From assembly GCF_002443255.2 (NCBI RefSeq), contig NW_019211455.1, positions 4,818,597 through 4,882,596 of the forward strand: a stretch of 64,000 nt of DNA, written 5' to 3'. Position numbers and translations under genes: made by a program. How positions within the stretch are numbered: position 1 is the first letter of the stretch; each line of letters starts with the position of its first letter. Under the pieces are notes generated by a model, which saw only the letters and a program-made list of their open reading frames with translations, did not search any database and had not been told where the DNA came from. Of this stretch, positions 1-12,800 are shown piece by piece. The DNA comes from Varroa destructor. Taxonomy: Eukaryota > Arthropoda > Arachnida > Mesostigmata > Varroidae.

Positions 1-2405
1 TTAATATCTTGATCGGCACTGGCGCTTTTTAAATAATAATAATGATAATAATTAATTATACTGTACAGTCAGATAACTAGAGTTATGGTGGTGCTAGATA
101 TATAAAGTCTCAGAGAAAGGTCGCATACACGGGAATTCATATAGCTTTGCCAAGTAAGTGAAGGCGCGACCAATCGACGTTAATATTCCGTTTTGTGAAC
201 GTACACGGAAACGATTTTGTACTTACGTTGTACTTTTTTGTATTTTTCTATGTTCGTTTATTTGTGCTTATATAGTCATCTTTGTTTGACTGTAAGTATG
301 CCTCAGTAGAGTTTAGTTTAAAATATATCGGTTTATAATTAAAGTAGGGATTGCTCACACTGGCAAAAACTTTTCTCCTTGTAACTAGAAATTTTATCTG
401 TTCATAGCTATAAGCCTACCACGTTCTAAGTTATCTATTTTATTACGAGGACTATTAACTAGAATACACTTTCATTGCGAGATACAGATAGCGTTACTCA
501 TGAGATTCGCAAATCGTTTTCAAAGTTAATAATAAATGAACAAGATACTAATTATAGTAGTAAATAAGCATCGACTGTTTTTCTAAGTTTACACAGACGC
601 AGGAACATATTGTTCCTATAGTTGTTTTTGCTTTCCCCTCACACACAAATAACTTGGAACTTTCTTCATACATCTGTTTGAACAATAGCTGTCATTCCAA
701 TAGCGTACACAAAAAAGACCGTTCAAAGTATTCTATACTCAATTATTTTTAAAATTTTTGTTTTCTGCCGGATACTACCCTCAAGCTGACTTCGAAGCTT
801 ACCGGATCCAGTTGAAGCAGTCGTACACGTTCACCTTTGTCTCTCAATATGGCTCTGTTGGATGTTAAGCGACAAAATCACAAATAAACCAAGAGTCGCA
901 TTTGTTATCAGCTGACGATCCGTGAGCGGTTATCTGTTTTGTGACAGCCGTCTATATTGATTTGGCGAGACGCATTATTAGAGATCTAAAAAAAGCTTCT
1001 CTAATCCAATGAATACGACAGCGATAGCTGTAAGACACGTTTTTGGTGTATGTTTTCATGATTTACCTTTGAAGCAAGGTCACCTCTTGTTTTCAGATGG
1101 AATTTATGATGTATCAGTAGATTTATGCACTGTTTATCTTAATTATTATAAGCAATCGATTTTGTGGGATCGTTACGGTACGATAGATTGTTTTCGTTCT
1201 CTATTATAATTCGGATAACGTTAAAATTACAAAAATAAAAAAAAAAAAAAAAGCTGTGCAAGAAAGCCATTTTTGGTGCCGGTATGTTCTCTTTAGATAT
1301 TATAACGACCCTATTTAATTTGTGAACCCTGCTATATTATTTTTGCCAAACCGAAAATGAGGAAGTAAATAATTTTTATGGAGTAATAAAAGAACAAAAC
1401 GTGAACTATATCTCTTTGACAGTCTTCCACCGTTTTCCTTGCCCATATGCGTGCACTTTTTAGGTGAATTTAAGGCGTATGCATATGAAGATTCTCAAGC
1501 AGACCAACGCATATACTTCGAAACAATCAATGATCGAAACAATCAAAATTCAATGGCGTGGCTTCACTAATTATTTATAAGGGAAAAGTCTTCTAGCTTC
1601 ACGTTCACCCAGCTAGTTCTTCACCTTGAATTCTATATGTTCGTAGGCACTTGGGAACGTGAAATGTCTGTATTTCATCTTGTTTTCTTCTTGTAAGTAG
1701 TTTTTGAACAAAGAGCCCGACTCAATTTCGTGTTGACTTGAGTCACATGTATTTTATCCTAAATCCTTTTGATTATCTCTATTGAGGTGCTAAAAAAAGA
1801 CCATTTCGGTCGAAAAACTGACTGGAACAATAGCTCAAAATAAGCAAGTTGAGGACGTTCCGTGAAGAAGTTTATTTCAATACATATGACGACCACAGAA
1901 ATGATGAGACAAGATTTCCACAACTCGGTCTACTGGTAACAACTGGTAGCTTTAACATATGGTTAATATGGAAAACAAGTCAAGTCCTTATGTGTTTACC
2001 TAGATGCTGTCACTTACAAAGTGAAAACATTTAAATTCGTAAAATAGATACTCCTCGAGATACAATATAATATATCCCCTATCGTGTTTTTGACGATTTT
2101 TGAGTAGCCAGATCCTAGAACTGAAACTTATCCTGAAAGTTTTGTAAGAGCTTCAAAGAAGCAAGTTATGATTGGATAGTAGGGACTTCATACAGCAAAA
2201 CTGGCACAAAATATACGAGAATCTTCGCCTTAGGAGATCATTTTTAGGATCGGCGTGGGAGCCGATTACGGCAAAAATTTTTAACTGCTTTCACCTCAAA
2301 ATTGCAATTTTTAAGTAACAGGTAAATGAATTTCCCTTTATGAAATGATTTGCCCTAGCAAAAGTAGATCTCAGTTCCTTCACACGAAAGCCTTTATATA
2401 TATAT
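1..2405. other. Non-coding stretch, nothing recognised
   Basis: This is AT-rich sequence with only short, low-complexity open frames of about 60 codons. It has an A-rich run near 1240-1255 and a short TA run near 2397-2405. I found no protein family, tRNA or clear promoter on either strand. It could include upstream regulatory sequence of the cuticle-protein gene that starts at 3834, but nothing in it shows this directly. Confidence 0.5.
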
Positions 2406-2487
2406 TAGGATGTGACAAAAGAACACAGTAAGCTTTGAAATGGAATAACTTTTTGTTGAATTAGTTATGATGATTCTTTAATATGCC

Positions 2488-2967
2488 TTATAGACGGTGT
2501 CCATCATCTTTTACACATTTATCCCAGCGTTCCTCTAGGCAACCATACAGCTACCACTCGCGTTCCCACATATAGTTTCTCCATCTACAGTATATCTATC
2601 GTGAAATACATTTGTCCGCTAGTTCTTCTTTGTAGGGCTCGGAAGGCCCCATAATCGCATAGATTTAAGCTAGGGCGAGTTATAGCCAATGTTGTATATG
2701 TTTTTTTTCAATCCAGAAAATAATTCCGGCATGGCAAATAGATGTGACGTTGTCATCAAGTAACCAGACTGCGTGCCTTCGATTGTGGTTCCAATGGTCA
2801 ATGGATCTTGTAAAATACTTGAGATGGTGAGCGAGTATCGTTCTCGGCAGTTATCTTATGCAGATGCCCCTGATGTCGATTGCCAGTATTACCGTCACTG
2901 TGTGCGCGAACCCACCCAATACTGCCACCGAATTCGGGTTCTCTTGAGGGCAACACCGTTTTCTTGT
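2488..2967 (-). pseudogene. Decayed mariner-family transposase (C-terminal half)
   Basis: Read on the minus strand in one frame, this segment gives, in order, blocks typical of mariner transposases. An IDIRGI-like block (about 2885-2868) comes first, followed by an LPxxTI-like block. RRHAVWLLDDN (about 2788-2749) matches the region around the second catalytic aspartate. Next come IEKKHIQHW (about 2709-2683), GPxxxxKEELA (about 2650-2617) and finally ERWDKCVKDDGHRL (2532-2491), followed by a stop. At least four in-frame stops interrupt the frame, so no protein can be made. The N-terminal half is not recognisable and is probably frameshifted or lost. A possible outer end is TTAGGATGTGAC near 2406, but I found no matching inverted copy. 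The family call rests on motif order; the subfamily is not assigned. Confidence 0.7.
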
Positions 2968-3814
2968 CTGGCTCCTTCCTAGTTAGCGGCGTAGGTTGAG
3001 TTATGGCTCGTCTGTGGGGGACGTACGCTTCACGCGGTTTTGGAATATACCAGACGCATCCCCAACTGACTCGATGCTAAATCACGGGAAACCTACTTTT
3101 CACCTAGTTTTTGCATTTTCAGTATTTGGGTTATGATTCTATAACATGTGAAATGACAGTTGTTACCGACGAAACCCTTAGACTCCAGTTTCGTTTCGTG
3201 AATAGCTTGCTCGACTACGGCAATGCGCTCTTGTCCTTCGGATTCCGATGTTTAATTATCTTATCACTAATTTTCAATGCTCCAATTTTCGTCTTTTAAG
3301 CGTTTGCACCATTTATGTATTATACGTTTGCGTAAGGTCCCCCTGCCTAACGTCTTTATCAATCTCCGATAAATTTCCGCACTTTTAACGCGATTTTAAC
3401 GAAACAAACACTTAATAACTGAACGTTGATCCTTAAGTTAAAAAGTGTTTTTCTTCTGAGCTTATTGCTACTAAAGGAAACGCAGGCAATCTTCTCTAAC
3501 AGGATTCTAGGTGACCGTGTTTTAGCAGTCAAATTTTAGTTGTTAGCGGAGCATGGTTTTAAAGTTACTCAGTTATAGCTTGCCGTATTCACCTGTGTAA
3601 TATATATAGGACCTAGTTCGGAACATCGAAAAAATAGGCAGATATCTTAGGCATGATGGTTGCAGATTGTGTTAATGACTTCATAGAAAAATCACATGGC
3701 CATGAAGAACTGTTTTTGAGGCGTTATTAACAAGTATGTATTGTGGTGTGTTAAACAGGTGGTCGTAATGGAGGAGTAAAATCTATAGTCGATAGTTAAC
3801 ACTCGCACAAGAGA

Positions 3815-3830
3815 GGTCCGGGCGCGGACC
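3815..3830 (+). promoter_or_regulatory. GC-rich stem-loop just before the start codon
   Basis: GGTCCG and CGGACC flank a 4-base GGCG loop, giving a perfect 6-bp GC stem that ends three bases before the ATG at 3834. It stands out in AT-rich DNA. If it lies in the 5' UTR it could slow ribosome scanning, but this is inference. It is short enough to have arisen by chance. Confidence 0.3.
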
Positions 3831-3833
3831 AAA

Positions 3834-3879
3834 ATGAAGGTCTGCGCAGTTCCTTCGGCATTCGTATTGGCCGTTATAT
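3834..3879 (+). CDS. Exon 1 of the CPAP1-like gene: signal peptide start
   Basis: The ATG at 3834 sits in a good context (ACCAAAATG) and encodes MKVCAVPSAFVLAVI, the start of a signal peptide. The exon ends at a strong donor, T|GTAAGTAC, in phase 1. The split codon is completed by GT at 5521 to give Cys. Confidence 0.75.
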
Positions 3880-6800
3880 GTAAGTACTATTTGTCACTGG
3901 ATCATAACTTCAGGGTAGAAAGCACCTAAGAAATAAAAAAAAACATAGATTATTAGTTACTCTTTTGCTTTAAATGAGAATGCTGTTTTTGATATCCTTT
4001 TATATCAGACTATAATAGTTAAATTATTAATAATTTCAAACGAATCATCACCATAAATGTGTGTGTAAGTAGTTATATTGATTTCTCGATGAATGAATCA
4101 GGTCTTGTAACAACAATGCCGACTGAAAAAAATCGCCACTAGAGTAAGTTATTAGAGAGGGTTACTTGTATGATTATTACGTCGTTTTTTAGAAAAACCC
4201 CCAGTACTATAGGGTTACCTCGGCTAAACCCCCAAAGTGGGCTATATCTAAAAAAAGTGATATTGAGCGCATATTCACAGAGCGCAAATGGCGTAAGACG
4301 TTAAGGAAACCTCTTCGAGAGTGAGACTGGCTATTACATAGTTATAATTTGGCTGCATGCCTTTGATTCTGTTAAAAGCAGGCTTGCCTTATTTTTTACA
4401 CTGGACGCTCAGAACAGTACGAGGAAGCTCTGCTTTTTAGAACTATTGGAGATTAATAACCGCTTGACTCATAGGCTATTTGATCTAACTGCAGGATTCA
4501 AATGCTGAGCTGAGGTTCGACATAGTATCAGGTTGAATAGGCTCGATATAATATAAATATATAGTTTACTAGCAGATAAAAGTAGCTGATTTGTTCTAGT
4601 ATATCAAATTGTTTTTATCGCAATCAAACACGACGTACTTGGTAGTCTACGGAGAGTTCAATATAAAACTGGGCTTTAATGAAAAAAAAATTAGGCTTAC
4701 ATGTTTCAATTAGCTGGTAACAGAATACAAATCGATAGCTATTTTACCTGTATACAATAGACTAGGCCACGTCTTCAATATGGCTAGACTGTTAGATCAG
4801 CCGTGATAAAAAAAAAATGAGGTTCGATGGGTTGGAGTGAAGTAGATTCTTCCGCTAACTTGTTGTGTTCTATACTGTGCGGCTACTAAGTGTATTTTGT
4901 GCTCTTCGTTATTTGAAGTTCTTTTTGAAACACTACGGTGTTCGCTGGTAGTTTCCAGGCTTAGGGGTCCGCAGGAAGGTTCCTTTCACGTATTTATTAA
5001 AAGGGAAATAGTGTTTTTATAAATATCATACATTTATTGTATAAAAAATATAATACTATAGATGACATAAAGGTAATATATACGTATATATATGCTTCTC
5101 TGTCAAAGGATTACAACGTATGTCATAAGTTAATTGAATGCATTGAGATCGCATTTAGGTTTGTTATTTGAAAAAAATAGAGTAAAAAAAGTAACATTTA
5201 GTGTGCATACTATATAACACATCGGCGGTTTACACGAGGCTGCCATACATGACTCCTTATACACACGTCACGATTGTAGACATTACCTGTAATACTTATC
5301 ACAGTGAAAAATCGCAAGAGGTCATCGTCGTGATATACTTGAAGCTACGTGTTACCTTGCGGAACTAGAAGGCGTGCTCATCTACTGCGCGGAACGTTTG
5401 AAGATGTATATTCTGAGCAGATTATTGGAGACTTGCCATTTATTTAATTGTAAAGGGCAATAATACATTTTCGTAATTCACGCATTTAAATCATATCAAA
5501 ATTACTGGTGATGCTTTCAGGTGTCTGGGTACTGCAGATAGAACGGGCAACCGGTGACAGGGAACTGATTGCGTCGGCAGAGTACGACGACGAATCGGAG
5601 CAGGACGACAATCGCCCCTTAGCCTCACAGGTTTTAACACTCAAACTCACTGCATACTATAATGTTATATATAATTAGTATAAATGTATCTTTCAGTGAT
5701 AATACCTTCGAGATAGGCTCGACTAAACGGTAGGCCGAGCTCTATAAACAGCCGAAAATGTTTTCCACATAATTTGACGTTCACAACAGATTTGCTTCCA
5801 TTGGAGGATCTAATGTGCCAATAAATTGATTTCATTCCTAGTAGCGTAAACTAATGCTTCTCCATATGTTCTAAATTCAGGATGACAGCAAAGAGATTGC
5901 CAATAACTCTATACAAGAACGTCTTCGTGTCTTATAAAGTTAATTAAAGGGTTAAATATGAGATTTCAATGTTACTGGCTTCGAAATCTTGCTCCATTAG
6001 TTCTGATTCCGTCACCTCACAGTGTTACATAGAAATAATAGCTGCTGCTTTTCGTATTGTCTGCTTCTGTCTTGTTTATAAGATGTCTCTGTCCCCACAT
6101 GATCTGATGAGCATTTTAAATAGACTTGAGCAACTCGATAAATTAAAAAAATTCACTGTTTATTACGCGCAAAAGAATCATTTGCTACTTCCCTTATCTA
6201 ATTTTACAGTTGCTTATAGCCACTTGCTATAGTTCATTGCCCTCCTTGTTCTTTGTCCTTCAAGTATATTATTATCGACCTGATTAGATAGAAAATATTT
6301 TATCCTAACTTTGAGTTGCCCAGGTGGGGATGTATGGCGATAAGGAACAGTTTTTACCGATTGCTTTACTCCAAATTTTCCCCAACGTCAAAAAGTGATC
6401 CTGTTCGTTTTCCTAATTTGTTTGATTGTGACGAGGGTTTTATAATTACAAGATAATTATTTGAGAATAATAAGGACTCCACAGATAGAAAGTGATTTAA
6501 ATAGACGCTGACCGTTAGACAAGGTCACGGCCTTATCTGGTAACTTGACTTCTTTTAAAGCTACAGTTTAGGCTAAGTAGAGTGCATTCTTTAGACCGAA
6601 GGGGCTATTTAGGTTTGAAAGATCACTTTTGAGAAGCACTTTTAGCTATAGGGTCATACTCATCTCGAATTGTTTCGGCAGCTCATTGGCTTTAGTGAAT
6701 GATAGAGTGCCGGCTATACGTACGTACATCTTTGTAGTCTGAATTGATAATCCAATGTTATGATCCGAACAAAATTGTAATAGCGCTTTAACAGCGCTGA

Positions 6801-9800
6801 TCTGATGCTTAATTATCAGCAGATAACTAAGGGACGAAGTATCAAAAAAGACAAGCTGCTGAAGAACGGCGGTAGCTGAGCATACTTCTACAAATATTAT
6901 ATACTATGGTTTCAATTCGGTAAAACTTTCGGTACAAAGACATTGCCTTAGCAGGCTTAGTATCAATGCATCATAAATAAATATTTAAGTAACTGTACAG
7001 GCAATAAAGCTCTATTGAATTCAAAGTTTTCGGCCAAGTATCATTCAAAACCCAACTGATCTTGTTCCCTCTTCCTTGTTACGTATTCGCGGATAGAATG
7101 CGGATAATCGTCCTTATTGTATAGTGTAGTTAGAGGAGGCGCAATATTGCAGCACAGAAGCAGAGGTGAAAAGGTGTAATTGTTATTATGGCTCGTTCTG
7201 ATCGTAGTGTTCTTACCGTAAGCTCAAATAATTGAGATTAAACCTTTTTTTTTTTCATAAAACTAACAATGGAGATCACCCAGGATCACTCTGTTTTATC
7301 GCCTTTAGACTAAATTTCTAAAGAACTTCAACGTAACTTACTTTCTAAAGTTACTTTCTAGTATAGTCATATGTGGGATGCTTGAGCCTGAAGTGGGCGA
7401 GAGCTGAGTTCACTAAAAAAACAGCTACGCTTAGAAAAGATCACGTAAACACCCCTTTTCTGCCCCTCACTCTCTTTCAAGTTTACGTTGTAGCGCGTCA
7501 CAAACCTACATGCATGATACAACAAATTTATTTCGGGAATTCGACGGCGGTAGCAAAATTTAGCCCACCATCTTTCGGCTGTCTTTAGTCACATCTATTT
7601 ACAATGCATCCTTGCTATTCCCTTTCAACCCGTCCCTCGTAAATTTTATCTGTTGGTTACACAAAGACCGTATGCACCACGCAGCTAACGTATACAAGAA
7701 TTTTCCATTTGGTATCATCCATGGACGACACCAAATCCTAAAAGGCAAGTTGTTGTCATACCATAACATCACTCGACAATATATGGCTAGCTGTCATACA
7801 ATATCACAGTGTGTGTACGTGTTCCTTGGAATTCCGCTGTCTTATCCCGGAACAGCTTTGACAACGCTAAATGCTTTGAATTGGATACTACAGTTATAAC
7901 CAAAAAAATGCTACCCTTCAGTAGATATCACTTTATCAATATCCAGGTTATGGTGTCTTAACATGTCAGATAGATGTAGTCGGCCATAGGCCTTTTTCTA
8001 CCTTATCCAATAATGATGTAACGATGTTATCCGTAACCACACAGTTCTTTGAAGGAACGACATAAAAAGGATGACCGAATAGGACCTTCGTTCGATGCAG
8101 ATCATAACTGATGACAATAGTTAGAACGAAGAACTGATTACTCCGGTTAATTGATATGTGGACCTTCAGTATGTTCGCAAATTACCTGGTATACATCGCC
8201 AGATCCTGTTTAAAACCGCTAAGTCAAGGTTATATATATTGTCATTTAGTCACACGGAGTCTGACAGTCGTTATGTCAACGCCCTTTTGCAGTCGCCCGC
8301 TATCGTATTCTTTTGTTGTGATTGATGTTCCTTTTGGTTATCCGCCATTTTGTAGTAATGCCAATTTCGAATTTCCAGAGAAGATCAACTAATAAAATCG
8401 CATGGTGTTTAAAGTATTTCAGCAGGATATGTTAATTTACTAGCTAAAAAAACAATCGATGCGTTTCTCAGTCTTATATCTATTCATTTTCTTAGTTTAA
8501 CAAACTTAATCGAACAATCAAAGTATTTGTCTAGTCTTGCCTAGTCGACAAATCAACTATTTGCACCAGATTTCCAAATTCAGGAAACACATCAGGTTGT
8601 TTGGGTTCGAAACTGGGCGTTGACGCACTTCGTTGCGTGGTGGAAGGCAGGAGGCTGAGGCAACACTTAACGGCAGTACCTAACGTTAACTCCGAAGCAT
8701 TTGCCAGATTTTTGTACAGTGTATTGTATTACAAATGTATGTTTCATAGATATACAAGTATTCTGTTGCACCATTAGGCTTAGACAAGCATTAATTTGTC
8801 AGTAACATTTGTTTGCTTAATGGTTACAGAACACCGAAAGCAAGAGTCAACAAGCGGGTCAGTACAAGCAGAATGATACATCAAGTTTTGAAGATCGATC
8901 CGACGCGGATCCTCTCATGGCGCGGCCTAAAGAGGATCCCTTGCAAAAACTGCTTCCATATATAACATTTGACTGCTTTGGCCGTCTCGAAGGCTATTAT
9001 GCTGACTTGCAATTTGGTTGCGAGGTTTTCCATTACTGCAAAAAGGAAGGCAAGCGATTTTCGTTCATCTGTCCGCCCAATTCAACGTTTAATCAAAGGC
9101 TGATGATTTGCGACTATGACAAGACGGCTAAAGAAACTTGTCTTGAAGCCCCCCGTTACTTCCACCTCAATCAACAGTTATACGGAATCAAAAAAAACTA
9201 TAAATTCCCTGAGCTTGTCACATCCGAGTCTCAGACCGTGGAAAAGGTCATGATCCTAGAGACAACTACTCCGCTTAGTGCTGAACGCCGCAGCGACGCA
9301 ACTATGGAGACAACTGAAAAACCTACTCTGTCTCCGGTAACGGAGCAGCCTAAAAAATTGCTAACCCCGACATCAAAACGCGCAAAGATTCGAACAAAAC
9401 TCACCCGGCCATCAACTGCGGCGCCATCTTTGGCTTCGTCTTCAGACGACAAGCAAAACCCTCTAAAGAAGCCACATAGAAAGAGAAAACCGAGACCTTC
9501 GACTAGTCCAAGGCCCGCAAGATTCGAACCGATTCCAGACGAGCCTAAACCAAGCCCCAGAAATAAAGTTCGACCCCAACGACCACTGATGACGCCTGAA
9601 CTGCAAACAGTCCTCCAAGTTCAACCAGCTCCTCCCGAACATATAAGCCATGCGGCAGCCACGAAACCCGCAGTAAGTGATCTCGAAGAGGTGACTTCGT
9701 TTGCTACTTCTGCCCCAACGAAAACCAAAAACGTTTTTACTAATAATGATGTACCTCAGAATTCAAACCCAACTTCCCCTCTATATTCGCATGTACTACT

Positions 9801-12800
9801 CCCAAATGTTCCATCAGCTATTTCCGTGTTTGAAGATCCTTCAAGATCCCAGTCAGAATTTCGTCCCACAACACCTCCATCTTTACCTCCAATTACGGAT
9901 GCCGCGGGGCCTCCCTCAATTCCTTCTGTTCCTAACACCTTCTCCGCGCAATCAACTTCTAACTTCCCACCAAATACCCAACTAGACATAAAGCCAGAAA
10001 ACGTTCGTGTTCCTCAACCTTCATTTGTTGCTTTACGGCCATCGCATAACCACATCGGTCCTGCCGTTCAGACGGAGTTTCATAGACAAAAAGTTCCGAA
10101 GAAAAATCGTAAGAAAAACAAACATCCTCCTAAACCAGTGAAGGGCGAAGTATCTGAGTATGATCGAATGCTCTCAGCAGAGCAACCATCAGGCGCCATT
10201 CCTTCTCAGACTGTTCAGGGATTCGCGAACCTACCACAGGCACCTGTCCCGCAATCTGACCAAGGTGCGCAGCTGCTCCTTCAACATCAGACATTGCCAA
10301 ACCAACAAGCGGCTTTACGCCACCAACATACACCATTGCGGCAGCAACCACACATCACCCAGTATCAGGCGCAACACGTGATGAATTCCCCTCCTCAACA
10401 ATATGAGGCGCCACCGACTCCTCATTTTCAGCAGGCTCCACCGGCTTCAGCAGCATCTCCTAAAAGTGGCGCACGCTTTCCAGCTGAGCAGACCCAGTTT
10501 TCGGTTCAGAAACCTACTGCATATTCCAGCTTCGATCCCGGACGTCAGAATACAGCTCCCGAATCTGTCGAAGGCCAGTTTTACAGAAACCCGGAAGAAT
10601 TACCTCACTATTCAACGGATTTCGGATTTACGTCTACCGCAGCACAGTCCAAAGGAGCTTCTCAGTTCCCTAACTATGCGCAAGACACGGCGCTACGTAG
10701 TCCACGGCCCACAGCTGCTCCCCAATCGCAATTTGAATACGTATACCCAGAGATGCAACAAGCCGGTGGATACTCCACAGCACCATATAAATCCTCATTT
10801 ACCCAGCCACAGTTTGGCCAACCCCAAACATATAAAACACCATTCGAACAAACTCAACCGCAATTTGCGCAAGGAACTCCACCCATGTTCCAGGAGCACC
10901 AGAGTTATACACCTGTAGCGCCCTACATCTCTGGTTACGGAGGTCTGTTTGGTACAGCTTCCGGTTCCATTTCCGACGGGTAGGTTGTCCTTCTTTGAAA
11001 ATGTCACTTTTTTAGAAGATATTGTTTCAACATAATGTAATATATGTACGCAAGCTTTATGACACAAAACAAATTCTTAGGTGCTTCTAGTTATTTTATG
11101 ATAATGCATGGATACACTTTTTTGGCCCAACTTTAGATTCTTCACGAGCCCGACGCCAGCAAGTGGAACATTCTCTTCTACGCCTCTATTTTCGGAGCAA
11201 CACATACACCATATTCACTCGAGAAGAAGGAGATCTTTGGAAGACGACACTGAAATGGAAGATATCACTAAATATGAAAGCGGCATCCCCCATTCACGGC
11301 AACGAAGGCAGTCGATGTTTTCAATGATACCAAACATTTTTTCGAGAAAATCGCAGCGCCCAAGTCACCCCTTCGCGTCTGCTTCCGCCATGAATCCTAC
11401 ATTTTCCGAAGTACCCGGTTTTTATGGCGGTCGTTTCACGCAGCAGCTTACATCCGAAAGCCAGTTCCCAAATTTTAGCAACACTTTTACGCGTTTCTTC
11501 GCCGGTCCGTCGCAGCCACCCTTTGGTGGGTCCGGTGGAAATCATCTAAGAGTTCCTCCAATGTCGATGGGATCTACTGGCCTTTTCTCTCATGGCAGGG
11601 GGCCACCTACTATTAACATTGGTGGACCTTCGACCTTCACGGCGGTATCACTCAGCCAGGTGCCGAGTACCTCCGAGCTTGCAATGAACAACAATGCCTT
11701 CTTCAATCAAGCCACTCTCCATAAACAAAGTCCGACCAAGATTAGTTTGAGTAAACCACCTCAGGGTATCTTAGGAACCGGCAGTGGAGAGGAGATATTG
11801 CCAGCACCTGGTACAATGTCACAAACGGACCTTAAACCTAGTACAACAGCATTGACAGCCCCGAAATTGCCTACTGGTATTCCGCCACAGGCGTTACAAC
11901 AAAGTGCCGAGGTGGTCGAGGAGGACGATAAAACCGCCATTTCGTATATCCCAATGTCAGGTGGAAAGATTACTGTCACCCTTGACTCTATTGAGGAGGG
12001 AGGCACTGCCAAGTCCCCAACACCCTTATCCTTCCCACCAAAACACTTGCGGCCCACCGATCCAAAAGAGGTACTAACGCAAATGAAAAAATCATTGCGT
12101 CCTAACATCGATTCAGCTGTAGGGGACTTGACATTACCTAATGACTATATTACACAGGTAACGCCCCCCGGCCTAAAGAAAGAGCCGTCGGTCAGTAATG
12201 CTGTCAACGACAAAAATATAATCCCTTACCCAGCGCATATGGTAAGGAGCCAAGAGAAATTCCCGAAGTTTAGCACCCTGCTTCCCAAGACACACATTAA
12301 CTCATTCAGCATACCACAATTCTTAGTTCCGCAGACACAGTTTAGCCCTCAATTGGATTACCCGTTACGTGATTCGTCAACTCGGGGAAACTACTACCAA
12401 AATAGTAAAAATACGATGAAACCAGTGGATTCTATTTCAAACTATGGAAGTTTGTCTGACTCTCTAAATCCAACGCAGCGTCCGATTCCAGCAGTTCGCC
12501 AATTACCCCCGATGCCGGCGCATTTAGATCCAAACAGGAACAACAAGAACGAAGATAAGGCAAGTATCTTATCTTAATTAAATCACGATACAGCCAAATT
12601 ATAAACCTATGACAAAGAAAATAGATGTACAGATACATATACAGTCGATTTCCACTGCTGATGTTTTATGCACTATAAACTAGTGCATTTTGGATAGGTA
12701 GATCTTGATCTCTTTGTTTTTAGCTTAATTTATAGATTCCTTTTTAGCGAGACTATAATTTATTAACATTTTCTTTTGATTTTAACTCGAAGGTAAATTA

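Noticed and set aside
7373..7899. Two adjacent open frames inside intron 2 of the cuticle gene
   Set aside because: They lie in different frames, have no recognised motif, and taking them as exons would disrupt the clean phase-0 join of exons 2 and 3.
9463..10918. Secondary open frames in other phases within the cuticle-gene exons
   Set aside because: They overlap exon 3 in shifted or antisense frames and reflect the Pro/Gln-rich composition. Only the main frame has the cysteine domain and consistent splice phases.
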